The position numbers were made by a program, and so were the translations under genes. The notes under the pieces were generated by a model, which saw only the letters and a list, made by a program, of their open reading frames with translations, did not search any database and was not told the DNA's origin. Source: an uncultured Mesonia sp. (lineage in GTDB: Bacteria; Bacteroidota; Bacteroidia; Flavobacteriales; Flavobacteriaceae). From it: DNA of 64,000 nt. The DNA lies in the NCBI GenBank assembly GCA_958296185.1, contig CATQIB010000004.1, positions 1 through 64,000 on the forward strand. The letters are read 5' to 3'. Positions 26,067-36,026 of this stretch are shown here, piece by piece. Each line of letters starts with the position of its first letter. Position 1 is the first letter of the stretch.

Positions 26067-27383
26067 TTATTTTCTAGGAACTCTTGTTAGCAGTATTATC
26101 CCTAAAATAAAGAAAAGTATTAGAAATAATATCGCTGAGCGTATGCTACCGGTTACTTGAGCTACAAAACCGTAAGAAAGCATACCAATAACAATTCCTA
26201 TCTTTTCGGAAACATCATAAAAACTAAAGTAAGACGCAGTATCTTTGGCCTTTTCTGGAATAAATTTAGAATAAGTACTTCTTGAAAGCGATTGAATACC
26301 CCCCATTACCAAACCTACACTTGCGGCGGCAACGTAGAATTGCTGTGGTGTGTTTATAAAATAAGCATAAACACAAATTACAACCCAAATAAAATTTATA
26401 CCCATTAAAACCTGTATATTTCCGTATTTACGGGAAAGCTTACTGGTTAAAAGCGCTCCTAAAACAGCGACCAATTGAATTAGTAAAATGCTAATAATTA
26501 AACCCACGGTAGCATCTTGCCCACCCCAATCTAATTCTTCAATTCCAAAATAAGTAGCAATTAACATAATGGTTTGCACCGCCATGCTGTAAAGGAAAAA
26601 CGCATAAAGATAACGGCGCAAGCTAAGGTTTTGCTTAATTTTTACCGCAATTAATTTTAACTCTCTAAATCCGTTTAAAAAAACATCTTTCTTTCGGGTG
26701 TATGCTTTTTTATTGCCTTGTGGCAAGTACAAATAAGTATACTGGCTAAAGCCGATCCACCAGACACCAGTTAAGATAAAAGACAGGCGTGTTGGAAAAT
26801 CCTTGCTTTCAAAACCCCATAATTCATAAAACATAATGAGCACTAAACAAATAATTAAGAGAATAACACTACCAATATATCCCATGGCATATCCTTTAGC
26901 ACTTACTTGATCTTGTTGTTCAGGAAAGGCAATATCTGGAAGATAGGAATTGTAAAAAACTATACTACCCCAAAACCCGATTAGGGCCAAATAATAGCAA
27001 AATAAACCAAACCAAAGTATTTCTAGATTAAACCAAAACAAGCCAATACACGAGAAGGCGCCTAGATAATTAAAAAAACGCATAAAACGTTTTTTATTGC
27101 CGAGATAATCGGCTATACCGCTAAGCAACGGACTTAAAATGGATATGGTTAAAAAAGCTAATGCAGTTACATAACTTATAAGGGTATCATTATTCCAAGT
27201 AAAACCAAGAAAATCAATTTGATCATTTAGAATGTTTCCTTGTTCGTCTTTTACCAAAGTAAGGGCCCCATAAAATATAGGGAAAATGGCGGATGAGATT
27301 ACCAAGCTGTAAACAGAGTTTGCCCAATCATAAAATGCCCAAGCTCGCAATAATTTTTTATGTCCTTTAGGGAAGTGTTTCAT
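26067..27383 (-). CDS. MFS transporter, UMF1/Atg22-like
   Basis: A 438-residue protein with about twelve hydrophobic segments. The start RAWAFYDWANSVYSLVISSAIFP is the signature of the UMF1 family, related to fungal vacuole protein Atg22. Further motifs are FLGFTWNND, AYFGIEELDWGG and MGGIQSLSRSTYSKFIPE. It may export amino acids or other small metabolites; the substrate is unproven. Its start lies beyond the hairpin that ends the ABC-F transcript, so it is transcribed separately. Confidence 0.85.
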   Translation of the reverse strand: MKHFPKGHKKLLRAWAFYDWANSVYSLVISSAIFPIFYGALTLVKDEQGNILNDQIDFLGFTWNNDTLISYVTALAFLTISILSPLLSGIADYLGNKKRFMRFFNYLGAFSCIGLFWFNLEILWFGLFCYYLALIGFWGSIVFYNSYLPDIAFPEQQDQVSAKGYAMGYIGSVILLIICLVLIMFYELWGFESKDFPTRLSFILTGVWWIGFSQYTYLYLPQGNKKAYTRKKDVFLNGFRELKLIAVKIKQNLSLRRYLYAFFLYSMAVQTIMLIATYFGIEELDWGGQDATVGLIISILLIQLVAVLGALLTSKLSRKYGNIQVLMGINFIWVVICVYAYFINTPQQFYVAAASVGLVMGGIQSLSRSTYSKFIPEKAKDTASYFSFYDVSEKIGIVIGMLSYGFVAQVTGSIRSAILFLILFFILGIILLTRVPRK

Positions 27384-27410
27384 AGCGCTAAATTGAATTG
27401 CCTAAAATAA

Positions 27411-27446
27411 AAAAATCCTTTCTTTATTTAACAAGAAAGGATTTTT
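27411..27446 (-). terminator. intrinsic terminator downstream of the ABC-F gene
   Basis: Perfect 14-bp inverted repeat AAAAATCCTTTCTT / AAGAAAGGATTTTT with an 8-nt loop and T-rich flanks on both strands. It lies between the REP-like element and the UMF1 start codon. Confidence 0.75.
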
Positions 27447-27454
27447 ATTGTGCA

Positions 27455-27550
27455 AGGGGTAGCAGCGGCATCCTTTTTGGCTTTTTTTGCCAAAAAGATA
27501 TAGCGGATGACCCGACCCGTTGGTAACTAATTACCAGCGGGTTGCACCCT
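27455..27550. repeat. GC-rich palindromic intergenic element, REP-like
   Basis: About 96 bp, strikingly richer in G and C than its surroundings. It contains nested hairpins: CTTTTTGGC/GCCAAAAAG (27473-27497) flanked by CATCC/GGATG, and ACCCGTTGGTAA/TTACCAGCGGGT (27515-27542). The right end meets the 3' end of the ABC-F gene. The core (GCGGCATCC ... GATATAGCGGATGACCCG) resembles intergenic repeats I recall in other flavobacterial genomes. Only one copy is in this window. Confidence 0.55.
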
Positions 27551-27552
27551 AT

Positions 27553-29199
<1,647 letters not shown>

Positions 29200-29313
29200 C
29201 TAAATAAAGCTAGGAAAAGAAAAATTAACTTTTAAGTTTTGTATTTAACGTCAACTTAACAAAGCACTTTTAACGAAGATATTATATTTGGAGGCTTAGT
29301 TAGTATGTAAATT

Positions 29314-30735
29314 ATGGGGCATTATTTTTATCGCATTTTGTTGGTGGCTATATTAGTTGCTAGTTGTCAAGATGATACAAAAACAAATGAGATTACGGGT
29401 AGCTTTTTGGGTGGCGAAATTGTCAACCCAAATCAAGATTTTTTGACCCTTGAGCGCGAAGGAATGGTTATTGATACTATTTTTCTGGACAAGAAAAATC
29501 GCTTTAAGTACGTTTTTAAGAATAAAGATTTAGGCCTATTTACCATTAGGCATCAGCCTGAGAGCCAAATTTTATTTGTTGAAGAAAATGACAGCATCTT
29601 ACTTAGATTAAATACGCTTGAGTTTGATGAATCTTTAATGTACTCGGGCAAAGGGGCTGAAAAGAATAATTTATTGATGGAAATGTTCTTGCAAAATGAA
29701 CAGAATAATGATCTTATTTTATCTTACTATAAAATTAGTCCGCAAGAATTTTTAAAAAAAACAGACTCTATACACCAAGAACGCTTAGCTAAATTGAATG
29801 CATTAAATGAGGTTCATGAATTTTCTGATGCTTTTCTCAGTATTGCAAAAAAAGGAATTGATTATGAATATTATGATTTGCGTGAACGCTACGCATTTTT
29901 AATAAATAAATACTTCACAGAATTTCGAAAAAAAATACCCCAAGACTTCTTTGATTACAGAAAACAGGTGAACTTTAATGATGAAGATTTAACGAGTCAT
30001 TACATTTACCAGCGATTTCTTGATAATTATTTAAAAAACAAATCTTTAGAATATTGTATTGCACACAACTTAGGTAGACCTTGTTTTAGTTTAAGTAATG
30101 TAGCAAATTTAGAAAGAAGACTTAAGCTAGCCGATTCGCTTTTTAAGAATGACAATTTAAGGAAACACTTTATTAAAAAATTTGCAAAAAACCAGATTAT
30201 ATTTTCTGAAAATGACAAGCAAATAAGTGGCACGCTTAGCTTGGTTGAAACCTTAGGTTTTTCTGATGATTTAATCAATCAGCTCAAGGCACTGGGTAAG
30301 GTTCATCGCTCTTTTTTCATCGGTGAAAACATAAAAGACAAAGAACTTGTTACGCCTAAAAATCAAAACAAAAGCTACCAAGAAATTGTAAAAAGAAATA
30401 GTATTATATTTTACTGGTCGGTTTATTCTTCAAACCATCATAAGGAATTACATCATAAAATAAATGAGCTAAGAAATAAGTATCCTGAAATTGATTTTAT
30501 AGGAGTTAATATAGACGCAACTGAGCCAAAAATTTGGAAAAAAACCTTGAGTAACTTTGATTACGTTCAAGATTTTGAATACCAAATCAAAGAACTAAAG
30601 TGCGATAAAAGCTTATACAATAACTACCTTAATAAATTACTCTTTGTGAATAAAAAGGGTGAAATTGTAAGAGGTGACATTCAGATAAGTGATCCAGATT
30701 TTGAAAATTATGTTTTAGAATTTTTAAACCTATAA
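29314..30735 (+). CDS. lipoprotein with thioredoxin-like C-terminal fold lacking CXXC
   Basis: A 473-residue lipoprotein with lipobox VASC (Cys18). The N-terminal part resembles DUF4369-type beta domains (VIDTIFLDKKNRFKYVF, ENDSILLRLNTLEFD). The middle is helical. The C-terminal 120 residues look like a TlpA/thioredoxin fold (SIIFYWSVYSSNHHKELHHK, IDFIGVNIDAT, FVNKKGEIVRG), but no CXXC is present at the expected turn. It is therefore probably structural or binding rather than a disulfide reductase. TATATTTG at 29283-29290 could be its -7 promoter element. It converges on nrdA across a shared hairpin. Confidence 0.7.
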   Translation: MGHYFYRILLVAILVASCQDDTKTNEITGSFLGGEIVNPNQDFLTLEREGMVIDTIFLDKKNRFKYVFKNKDLGLFTIRHQPESQILFVEENDSILLRLNTLEFDESLMYSGKGAEKNNLLMEMFLQNEQNNDLILSYYKISPQEFLKKTDSIHQERLAKLNALNEVHEFSDAFLSIAKKGIDYEYYDLRERYAFLINKYFTEFRKKIPQDFFDYRKQVNFNDEDLTSHYIYQRFLDNYLKNKSLEYCIAHNLGRPCFSLSNVANLERRLKLADSLFKNDNLRKHFIKKFAKNQIIFSENDKQISGTLSLVETLGFSDDLINQLKALGKVHRSFFIGENIKDKELVTPKNQNKSYQEIVKRNSIIFYWSVYSSNHHKELHHKINELRNKYPEIDFIGVNIDATEPKIWKKTLSNFDYVQDFEYQIKELKCDKSLYNNYLNKLLFVNKKGEIVRGDIQISDPDFENYVLEFLNL

Positions 30736-30753
30736 TTTAATTAAAAAAATTAA

Positions 30754-30799
30754 CGAACCCTAAACGTGGAGGTCTATAGAATCTCCCGTTTAAGGTTCG
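30754..30799. terminator. bidirectional terminator between the thioredoxin-like lipoprotein and nrdA
   Basis: CGAACC(C)TAAACG pairs with CGTTTA(A)GGTTCG and encloses an inner GGAG/CTCC stem. T-rich stretches lie on both sides (CTTTGTTTT on plus, TTAATTTTTTT on minus), so it can end both convergent transcripts. Confidence 0.7.
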
Positions 30800-30806
30800 C
30801 TTTGTT

Positions 30807-32465
30807 TTACCCCTCACAACTAGCACAATTCACAAGATTACCTACAAATTCTTTAGAAACACTTTGGCTTCTTTGGTAATACAATGTTTTAATACCTAAT
30901 TTCCAGGCCTCAATAATCAATTTATTTACTTCTTTAATAGGTAAGCTCGCTGGAATGTTAATATTTAAACTTTGGGCTTGATCAATAAACTTTTGCCGAA
31001 TTGAGGCTTGCTGTATAATTTCTAACTGACTAATTTCTTTAAAAGTTTTAAAAACAGCTTTCTCGTGTGTAGTTAATTTGTTTAGATGTTGCACGCTGCC
31101 GTGGTTTAACATTATGCTCCTCCACACGTCTTCATTATCAATACCTTTTTGCTGAAGTAATGCCTTCAGATACTGGTTCTTTCGCATAAAATTTCCTTTT
31201 GACAAACCAGCTTTATAGTAATTACTACTATAAGGTTCTATACCTGGAGAAACCTGTCCTAAAATAGCCGATGAAGAGGTGGTTGGAGCAACCGCCAATA
31301 AAGTTGTATTACGCAATCCGTAACCTTCTAGTAATTCTGGTTCCCCATAAAAAGCAGCCAACTTTTGTGAAGCTGCTTTAGCTTGGTTACTAATATGCTC
31401 AAATATTTTATAATTCATTTGCTTAGCTTCTAAGCTTTCAAAAGCGATATTGTTTTTTTGTAAATAAGAATGCCAACCCATTGCTCCTAAACCTAGCGCA
31501 CGGTGTCTTTTTGCGAAATTGTGAGCGCCCTTAAGGTAGTGGTTATCTTTAGTTTTTACTATAAACTCCTCTAAAACAGCATCCAAAAAAAACACTGCTA
31601 ATTCTATGGTATTTGTATTTTTCCACTCTTCATAACGTTCTAAATTTAAAGAGGAAAGGCAACAAATAAAAGATTCTTCTAGCGTGCTAGGCAGCATGAT
31701 TTCTGAGCATAAATTACTAGCGTTAATTTGATAGTTTTTATCTTTATATACCTGAGGTTTATTTCTATTTACATTATCGGTAAAAAAGAGGTACGGTAAA
31801 CCTTTTTGCTGTCTAGATGCTAGGATCTTAGCCCATATTTCTCTTTTTTGCATATCTCCTTCTATCATTTCTTGCATCCAATAATCGGGAACACAAACGC
31901 CATAAAATAAATTTTGAAGTGGATTACCGATATCTTTAATTTGCAAGAATTCAAGAATATCGGGATGGTCTACGTCTAGATACGCTGCAAAGGCTCCTCT
32001 TCTTACACCGCCTTGCGAAATGGTATCCATAGCCGTATCAAAAAGCTTCATAAAAGAAACAGCACCACTACTTCTTCCATTATCGGTTACAGTGCTACCT
32101 CTACCTCTAAGAGCGCCAAAATAGCCAGAAGTACCACCTCCTATTTTGGTTTGCATAATAACTTCTCCCAATTTATGGGTAATACCCTCAATATTATCTG
32201 GAACATGTACATTAAAGCATGAAATTGGTAATCCACGCTCAGTACCCATATTGGCCCAAATTGGGGAGCTCAGACTCATCCAGCCCTTCTCTATTATGTT
32301 GATAAATTCTTCTTTTAATTCAGGTTTTTGTAATCGATTGGACGCAGCTGAAGCTACACGTTCTATAGCACCAGTTACCGTTTCTCCTTTGAGTAAATAG
32401 CCTCTATTTAATATTTGCTCACTTTCTTCGTTAAGCCACCATATATTGTTCATGTTTTTAATCAT
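30807..32465 (-). CDS. nrdA: class I ribonucleotide reductase large subunit NrdA (short form)
   Basis: 552 residues, or 548 if it starts at the internal ATG 32453. It reduces ribonucleotides for DNA synthesis. Catalytic residues are all recognisable: Cys83 (ISCFNV), Asn251, Cys253 and Glu255 in NLCSE, partner Cys268 or 269 (SFICCLSS), the radical-relay Tyr pair in KTLYYQRSQ, and the C-terminal NCASCEG. The N-terminal ATP-cone of longer NrdA proteins is missing. It follows the thioesterase stop codon directly and lies in the nrdB-thioesterase-nrdA operon under a cobalamin riboswitch. Confidence 0.93.
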   Translation of the reverse strand: MIKNMNNIWWLNEESEQILNRGYLLKGETVTGAIERVASAASNRLQKPELKEEFINIIEKGWMSLSSPIWANMGTERGLPISCFNVHVPDNIEGITHKLGEVIMQTKIGGGTSGYFGALRGRGSTVTDNGRSSGAVSFMKLFDTAMDTISQGGVRRGAFAAYLDVDHPDILEFLQIKDIGNPLQNLFYGVCVPDYWMQEMIEGDMQKREIWAKILASRQQKGLPYLFFTDNVNRNKPQVYKDKNYQINASNLCSEIMLPSTLEESFICCLSSLNLERYEEWKNTNTIELAVFFLDAVLEEFIVKTKDNHYLKGAHNFAKRHRALGLGAMGWHSYLQKNNIAFESLEAKQMNYKIFEHISNQAKAASQKLAAFYGEPELLEGYGLRNTTLLAVAPTTSSSAILGQVSPGIEPYSSNYYKAGLSKGNFMRKNQYLKALLQQKGIDNEDVWRSIMLNHGSVQHLNKLTTHEKAVFKTFKEISQLEIIQQASIRQKFIDQAQSLNINIPASLPIKEVNKLIIEAWKLGIKTLYYQRSQSVSKEFVGNLVNCASCEG

Positions 32466-32858
32466 TTAATCCAGGATAGGAGTTGGTTTTTTATTTTCAT
32501 CTATGGCCACCAAAGTAAACAGGCCTTCTATTGATTTTTTTCGTGTGTTTTCTTCATACATGTCTTCTTGATATATGGTAACATTTACTTTTATACTCGT
32601 TCGGCCCACGCGAACAACTTCCCCGATAAGCTCAATAATAGTATCGGCAGGAATGGGTTCTTTAAAATCTATTTGACTAGAAGAAATGGTCACCATTTTT
32701 TTTCGACTAAAACGCGTAGCGGTTATAAAAGCAACTTCATCCATCAAATGCATAGCGGTACCTCCAAAAAGCGTATCATAATGATTGGTGGTATTAGGAA
32801 AGACTACTTTAAACAGCTGCGTTCTTGATTTACAAATGCGTTCTTTTAAATTTTTCAT
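32466..32858 (-). CDS. YciA-type acyl-CoA thioesterase embedded in the nrd operon
   Basis: A 130-residue hotdog protein of the acyl-CoA hydrolase (YciA/BACH) type, with VFPNTTNHYDTLFGGTAMHLMDEVAF; Asn and Asp residues in NHYDTLFGG are typical of the catalytic region. It sits between nrdB and nrdA with no gap before nrdA and 29 bp after nrdB, so the three must be cotranscribed. Nothing known links thioesterase activity to deoxynucleotide synthesis; a membrane-lipid or chance association is possible. Confidence 0.85.
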   Translation of the reverse strand: MKNLKERICKSRTQLFKVVFPNTTNHYDTLFGGTAMHLMDEVAFITATRFSRKKMVTISSSQIDFKEPIPADTIIELIGEVVRVGRTSIKVNVTIYQEDMYEENTRKKSIEGLFTLVAIDENKKPTPILD

Positions 32859-32887
32859 CTGTTTTTCTTTACGGATTTATGTAATGT

Positions 32888-33862
32888 TTAAAATAAATCT
32901 AGTGCGCTAATACGCTTATCATGCTTAGTATATTCCACCGGCCGCTTAGCAAAGAAATCATCCAAAGAATTTGCAAATACCTCTTCTTCAAACCATTGCA
33001 TAGGTTGGTATTCTTGCGCCGAAATATTAAAAAGGGGGTTCATTCCTATTTTTTTTAGGCTATCGTCTGTCCTATATTTCATGAAATTAAGTAAATCTGA
33101 TTGGTTTAAATGCGTTACAGCACCTTCTGCAAAAATCCAGTCGAGAATTTCTGCTTCGACTTCAATTGATTTTTTAACAATACCAGTAATTTCTTGTTTG
33201 GTTTCTTCCGTAAAGAACTTTGGAAACTCTTTTTTGATTTTGTTAATAATGAATATACCTGCATTGGCATGAATTTGTTCGTCTATAGAAGTCCATGCGA
33301 TGATATTACTCACATTTTTCATTAAGCCTCTAAATCGTGTAAAAGAGAGAATGATTGCGAACTGACTAAATAAGGACACATTCTCTATTAAAATGGCAAA
33401 TAAGATTAAGGAAAAAAGATATTTCTTTTTGTCTTGTTCTTGGGTAAATTGAAGTGCCTGGGATAAATATTCAAATCGTTTTTTGATAACAGGTACATTC
33501 ATTAGCTCTTCAAAAGCTTGATTATAGCCTAAAACCGACAATAAACGCGAGTAGGCTTCTGAGTGTCTAAATTCACATTCGGCAAAGGTGCTTCCTAGGC
33601 CGTTAAATTCTGGTTTTGGCAGGTGATGGTACAGATCTCCCCAAAAAGATTTTACCGCCACCTCAATTTGGGCAATGGCTAATAAGCTCTTTTTTAAAAC
33701 TTGCTTTTCATTAAAGGTTAGTTGAGCCTTGAAGTCTTGAACGTCTGCTGTGAAATCTACCTCGGTGTGTACCCAAAACGATTTGTTAATCGCCTCTGTA
33801 AATTCTATTACTTCTGGGTATTCAAATGGTTTGTAATTTACTCTTTTGTCAAAAATGCTCAT
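32888..33862 (-). CDS. nrdB: class I ribonucleotide reductase small subunit NrdB
   Basis: A 324-residue ferritin-like protein that makes the radical used by NrdA. Metal ligands can be placed at Glu67, Glu97 and His100 (EFRHSEAY), Glu160 (LIENVS), and Glu195 and His198 (DEQIH). Tyr104 is seven residues after Glu97, matching the spacing of the E. coli tyrosyl radical, so a radical tyrosine is likely. No ATP-cone is fused at either end. It is first in the operon, with a 249-nt leader containing a cobalamin riboswitch. Confidence 0.94.
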   Translation of the reverse strand: MSIFDKRVNYKPFEYPEVIEFTEAINKSFWVHTEVDFTADVQDFKAQLTFNEKQVLKKSLLAIAQIEVAVKSFWGDLYHHLPKPEFNGLGSTFAECEFRHSEAYSRLLSVLGYNQAFEELMNVPVIKKRFEYLSQALQFTQEQDKKKYLFSLILFAILIENVSLFSQFAIILSFTRFRGLMKNVSNIIAWTSIDEQIHANAGIFIINKIKKEFPKFFTEETKQEITGIVKKSIEVEAEILDWIFAEGAVTHLNQSDLLNFMKYRTDDSLKKIGMNPLFNISAQEYQPMQWFEEEVFANSLDDFFAKRPVEYTKHDKRISALDLF

Positions 33863-33984
33863 TGTGTATATTTATTTTAGGTGAAACAAAAACACAAAAA
33901 ACAAAATATACGTTATCCGCTAAAGGCAATAATACCTAAAAACAAAAGACAACGGAATTTGCTTTTTATGCGAAAACAAATCCT

Positions 33985-34100
33985 CTTTAAAGAAGTTAGG
34001 TAATCTGACTTGACAGGCTTTATCCTGCTTACAGTTGCGCAACAGTTCGTGATTCTCACACGATTCCCCTAATGTACTTGAGTTAAAAAAACTTCGTTCT
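33985..34100 (-). promoter_or_regulatory. cobalamin riboswitch upstream of nrdB
   Basis: On the minus strand the conserved core reads GGGGAATCG (34061-34069), GTGAGAATCAC (34049-34059), TTGCGCAACTGTAAGC (34027-34042) and GTCAGATTACC, closed by a P1 stem GAAGTT/AACTTC (34090-34095 with 33992-33997). These are hallmarks of B12 riboswitches. A stem with U-rich tail at 33911-33954 (CGTTGTC/GATAACG) could be the expression platform. It would shut down nrdB, thioesterase and nrdA when cobalamin is plentiful. The 387 bp between nrdB and the transaldolase gene hold only this leader, its promoter, a palindrome and a terminator. Confidence 0.9.
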
Positions 34101-34117
34101 TCTTCAATTTAGATGCT

Positions 34118-34150
34118 CAAAAGTAAGCAAGATATCTCAGCCTGGCTAAA
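34118..34150 (-). promoter_or_regulatory. candidate promoter of the nrdB leader
   Basis: A perfect -7 box TACTTTTG lies at 34118-34125 (minus strand), with only a weak TTT-type -33 element about 22 nt upstream. Transcription would start near 34112, just before the riboswitch P1 stem. The -33 region overlaps a large palindrome at 34146-34183. Confidence 0.5.
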
Positions 34151-34183
34151 AAACTTTTTAACTGATGTTAATAAGTTTTTTAG
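34146..34183. repeat. 38-bp inverted repeat upstream of the nrd promoter
   Basis: Outer arms CTAAAAAACTT / AAGTTTTTTAG (11 bp perfect) and an inner TTAAC/GTTAA stem around TGAT. No U tract follows in either direction, so it is not an obvious terminator. Its place at the -33 region suggests an operator. It does not match the NrdR box consensus that I recall. Confidence 0.45.
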
Positions 34184-34199
34184 AGGATTGAAGTACAAA

Positions 34200-34230
34200 A
34201 AAAAATCAGCCAAAATTTGACTGATTTTTT
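34200..34230 (-). terminator. intrinsic terminator of the transaldolase gene
   Basis: AAAAAATCAG / CTGATTTTTT with a short A/T loop, 20 bp after the stop codon and followed on the minus strand by a T run. Confidence 0.75.
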
Positions 34231-34249
34231 ATTCGCTTTTGAAAAAGTA

Positions 34250-34906
34250 TTACTGGTTACCTTTTTTGTAGTCTGCTAAAAACTTCTCTAAACCAATATC
34301 GGTTAAGGGGTGTTTAAGGAGTCCTTCTATAGAAGAAAGCGGTCCTGTCATAACATCGGCGCCAATTTTTGCACAATCAATAACGTGCATAGTATGCCTT
34401 ACCGATGCTGCTAGAATTTCGGTTTCAAATGCGTAGTTATCATATATTTGTCTTATTTCGGCTATCAAATTGAGTCCGTCTGTTGAGATATCATCTAATC
34501 TGCCTATGAACGGAGAAACATAGGTTGCACCTGCTTTTGCCGCAAGTAACGCTTGACCAGCCGAAAAAACAAGCGTACAATTGGTTTTAATCCCTTTTTG
34601 ACTAAAGTAACGAATGGCTTTAATGCCGTCTTTAATCATAGGAACTTTCACTACAATTTGATCATGTAATGCAGCTAGTTCTTCCCCCTCTTTAATAATA
34701 CTGTCATAGTCTGTCGCAATAACTTCTGCACTTACATCTCCAGATACAATTTCACAAATTGCTTGGTAATGCTTTTTAATGTTTTCTTCTCCCGTAATAC
34801 CTTCTTTGGCCATTAAAGAAGGGTTGGTAGTTACCCCATCGAGAACTCCTAAGTCTTGAGCTTCTTTAATCTGATCTAGATTAGCTGTGTCTATAAAAAA
34901 TTTCAT
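34250..34906 (-). CDS. tal: transaldolase, short TalC/fructose-6-phosphate aldolase-like type
   Basis: A 218-residue TIM-barrel aldolase. The catalytic Lys87 lies in VVKVPM, and other family segments are [46 protein letters not shown] and [10 protein letters not shown]. Length places it in the short class of bacterial transaldolases, which includes fructose-6-phosphate aldolase. It acts in the non-oxidative pentose phosphate pathway. Transcribed alone: terminator downstream, 28 bp from the SDR gene upstream. Confidence 0.9.
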   Translation of the reverse strand: MKFFIDTANLDQIKEAQDLGVLDGVTTNPSLMAKEGITGEENIKKHYQAICEIVSGDVSAEVIATDYDSIIKEGEELAALHDQIVVKVPMIKDGIKAIRYFSQKGIKTNCTLVFSAGQALLAAKAGATYVSPFIGRLDDISTDGLNLIAEIRQIYDNYAFETEILAASVRHTMHVIDCAKIGADVMTGPLSSIEGLLKHPLTDIGLEKFLADYKKGNQ

Positions 34907-34934
34907 GTTGTGTTGTTTTTTAATTTTTACAAAT

Positions 34935-35741
34935 TTACATTTTATAATGTTTCATCAACATTTTTTCATACCATTTGTCTGGTAAAATATGTTTGAGAGC
35001 AATGCTAAATTTTTGAAGCCAATCTCCTACTTTATAGTGTATGGTAGGATTCTTTTTTTGCATAACGGCATAAACCTTTTTCGCCATAAGTATAGGATCT
35101 TGACCTTTGTCTACGTGTTCATCCATCAAAGCTAAGGTTTCCTTATACTTTTTTTCATACGGCGAACCAGCAATTACTGGTGCGTGGTACCTGCCTGCTG
35201 CAATATTAGTAGCAAAATCACCTGGTGCAATATTGGTCATTTTAATATTAAAAGCCTTTAGTTCCATACGGTAAGCCTCGGTAGTTAACTCAAGTGCACC
35301 TTTAGTCGCTGAATAAATCCCCCGAAAGGGTAACCCCATATATCCTGCAATTGAGGTAATATTGATAATAAAACCATTTTGCTTAGAGCGCATATGCGGT
35401 AAAACTGCTTTTATCACCCTTAAAGCTCCAAAATAATTAGTGTCAAATACTTTTTTTATCTCGTGATCTGGTGTTTCTTCTAAAGGACCCGTAATTCCCA
35501 TTCCTGCATTATTAATCAAATAATCTATTTGACCCTCTTTTTTGATCAACGCTTGAACTGCTAATGCTATACTTTCTGGTTGGGTAACATCGAGTTTTAA
35601 AAATCTAATGCCATCGATTTCATTTTCTTTAGGATTACGACTCGTTCCGTAAACGAGGTAACCTTTCTGCACCAGAAACACACCTATAGATTTTCCTATT
35701 CCTGAAGACGCTCCTGTAATCAATACAACTTGCTTGCTCAT
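34935..35741 (-). CDS. SDR-family oxidoreductase
   Basis: 268 residues from ATG 35741 ([12 protein letters not shown]); ATG 35762 adds seven residues. The Rossmann dinucleotide site is [10 protein letters not shown], with NNAGMG, active-site Ser in ITSIAGYMG and YSATKGALE (Tyr, Lys). It is a classical short-chain dehydrogenase with a C-terminal extension ending in basic residues ([12 protein letters not shown]). The substrate is unknown. The SRP RNA gene ends about 100 bp upstream on the same strand. Confidence 0.85.
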   Translation of the reverse strand: MSKQVVLITGASSGIGKSIGVFLVQKGYLVYGTSRNPKENEIDGIRFLKLDVTQPESIALAVQALIKKEGQIDYLINNAGMGITGPLEETPDHEIKKVFDTNYFGALRVIKAVLPHMRSKQNGFIINITSIAGYMGLPFRGIYSATKGALELTTEAYRMELKAFNIKMTNIAPGDFATNIAAGRYHAPVIAGSPYEKKYKETLALMDEHVDKGQDPILMAKKVYAVMQKKNPTIHYKVGDWLQKFSIALKHILPDKWYEKMLMKHYKM

Positions 35742-35843
35742 ATTTAAAATAATAGAGCGCAAATATCTATTTTTTTAAGAGAAAAATTAAAGATTTAGAG
35801 TAAAATAAAAAGAAGATAGGCTTTGACTAATGTCATGAAAAAA

Positions 35844-35940
35844 TGGCAAGCTACCCACATCACACCGCTACGACCGTTTACCTTTGCTGCGTTCCCGCCC
35901 TGGAGGATTCAACAGGAGCTGGTTGTGTGGGACTTGCCGC
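35844..35940 (-). ncRNA. ffs: small signal recognition particle RNA (4.5S-type)
   Basis: On the minus strand the two ends pair as GGCAAG/CTTGCC (35933-35938 with 35845-35850), followed by TCCCACACA pairing with TGTGATGTGGG. The conserved apical domain reads CTCCAGGGCGGGAACGCAGC, containing the GGAA tetraloop and the asymmetric loop bound by Ffh. It serves co-translational targeting of membrane proteins. A near-perfect promoter places the transcript start at the first paired bases. An open frame on the opposite strand here is a chance artefact of the RNA. Confidence 0.9.
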
Positions 35941-35942
35941 TG

Positions 35943-35972
35943 CAAATATACAAGGTTTATCTATTTTCGCAA
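35943..35972 (-). promoter_or_regulatory. promoter of the SRP RNA gene
   Basis: On the minus strand TTG (35972-35970), exactly 19 nt, then TATATTTG (35950-35943). This is an almost ideal Bacteroidota housekeeping promoter. The predicted start is near 35937, which coincides with the 5' end of the folded SRP RNA. Confidence 0.8.
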
Positions 35973-36026
35973 GGATTTTTTTAATAGATTTGACTAAATT
36001 CGCTAACAAATTTAAAGCAAAATCTC

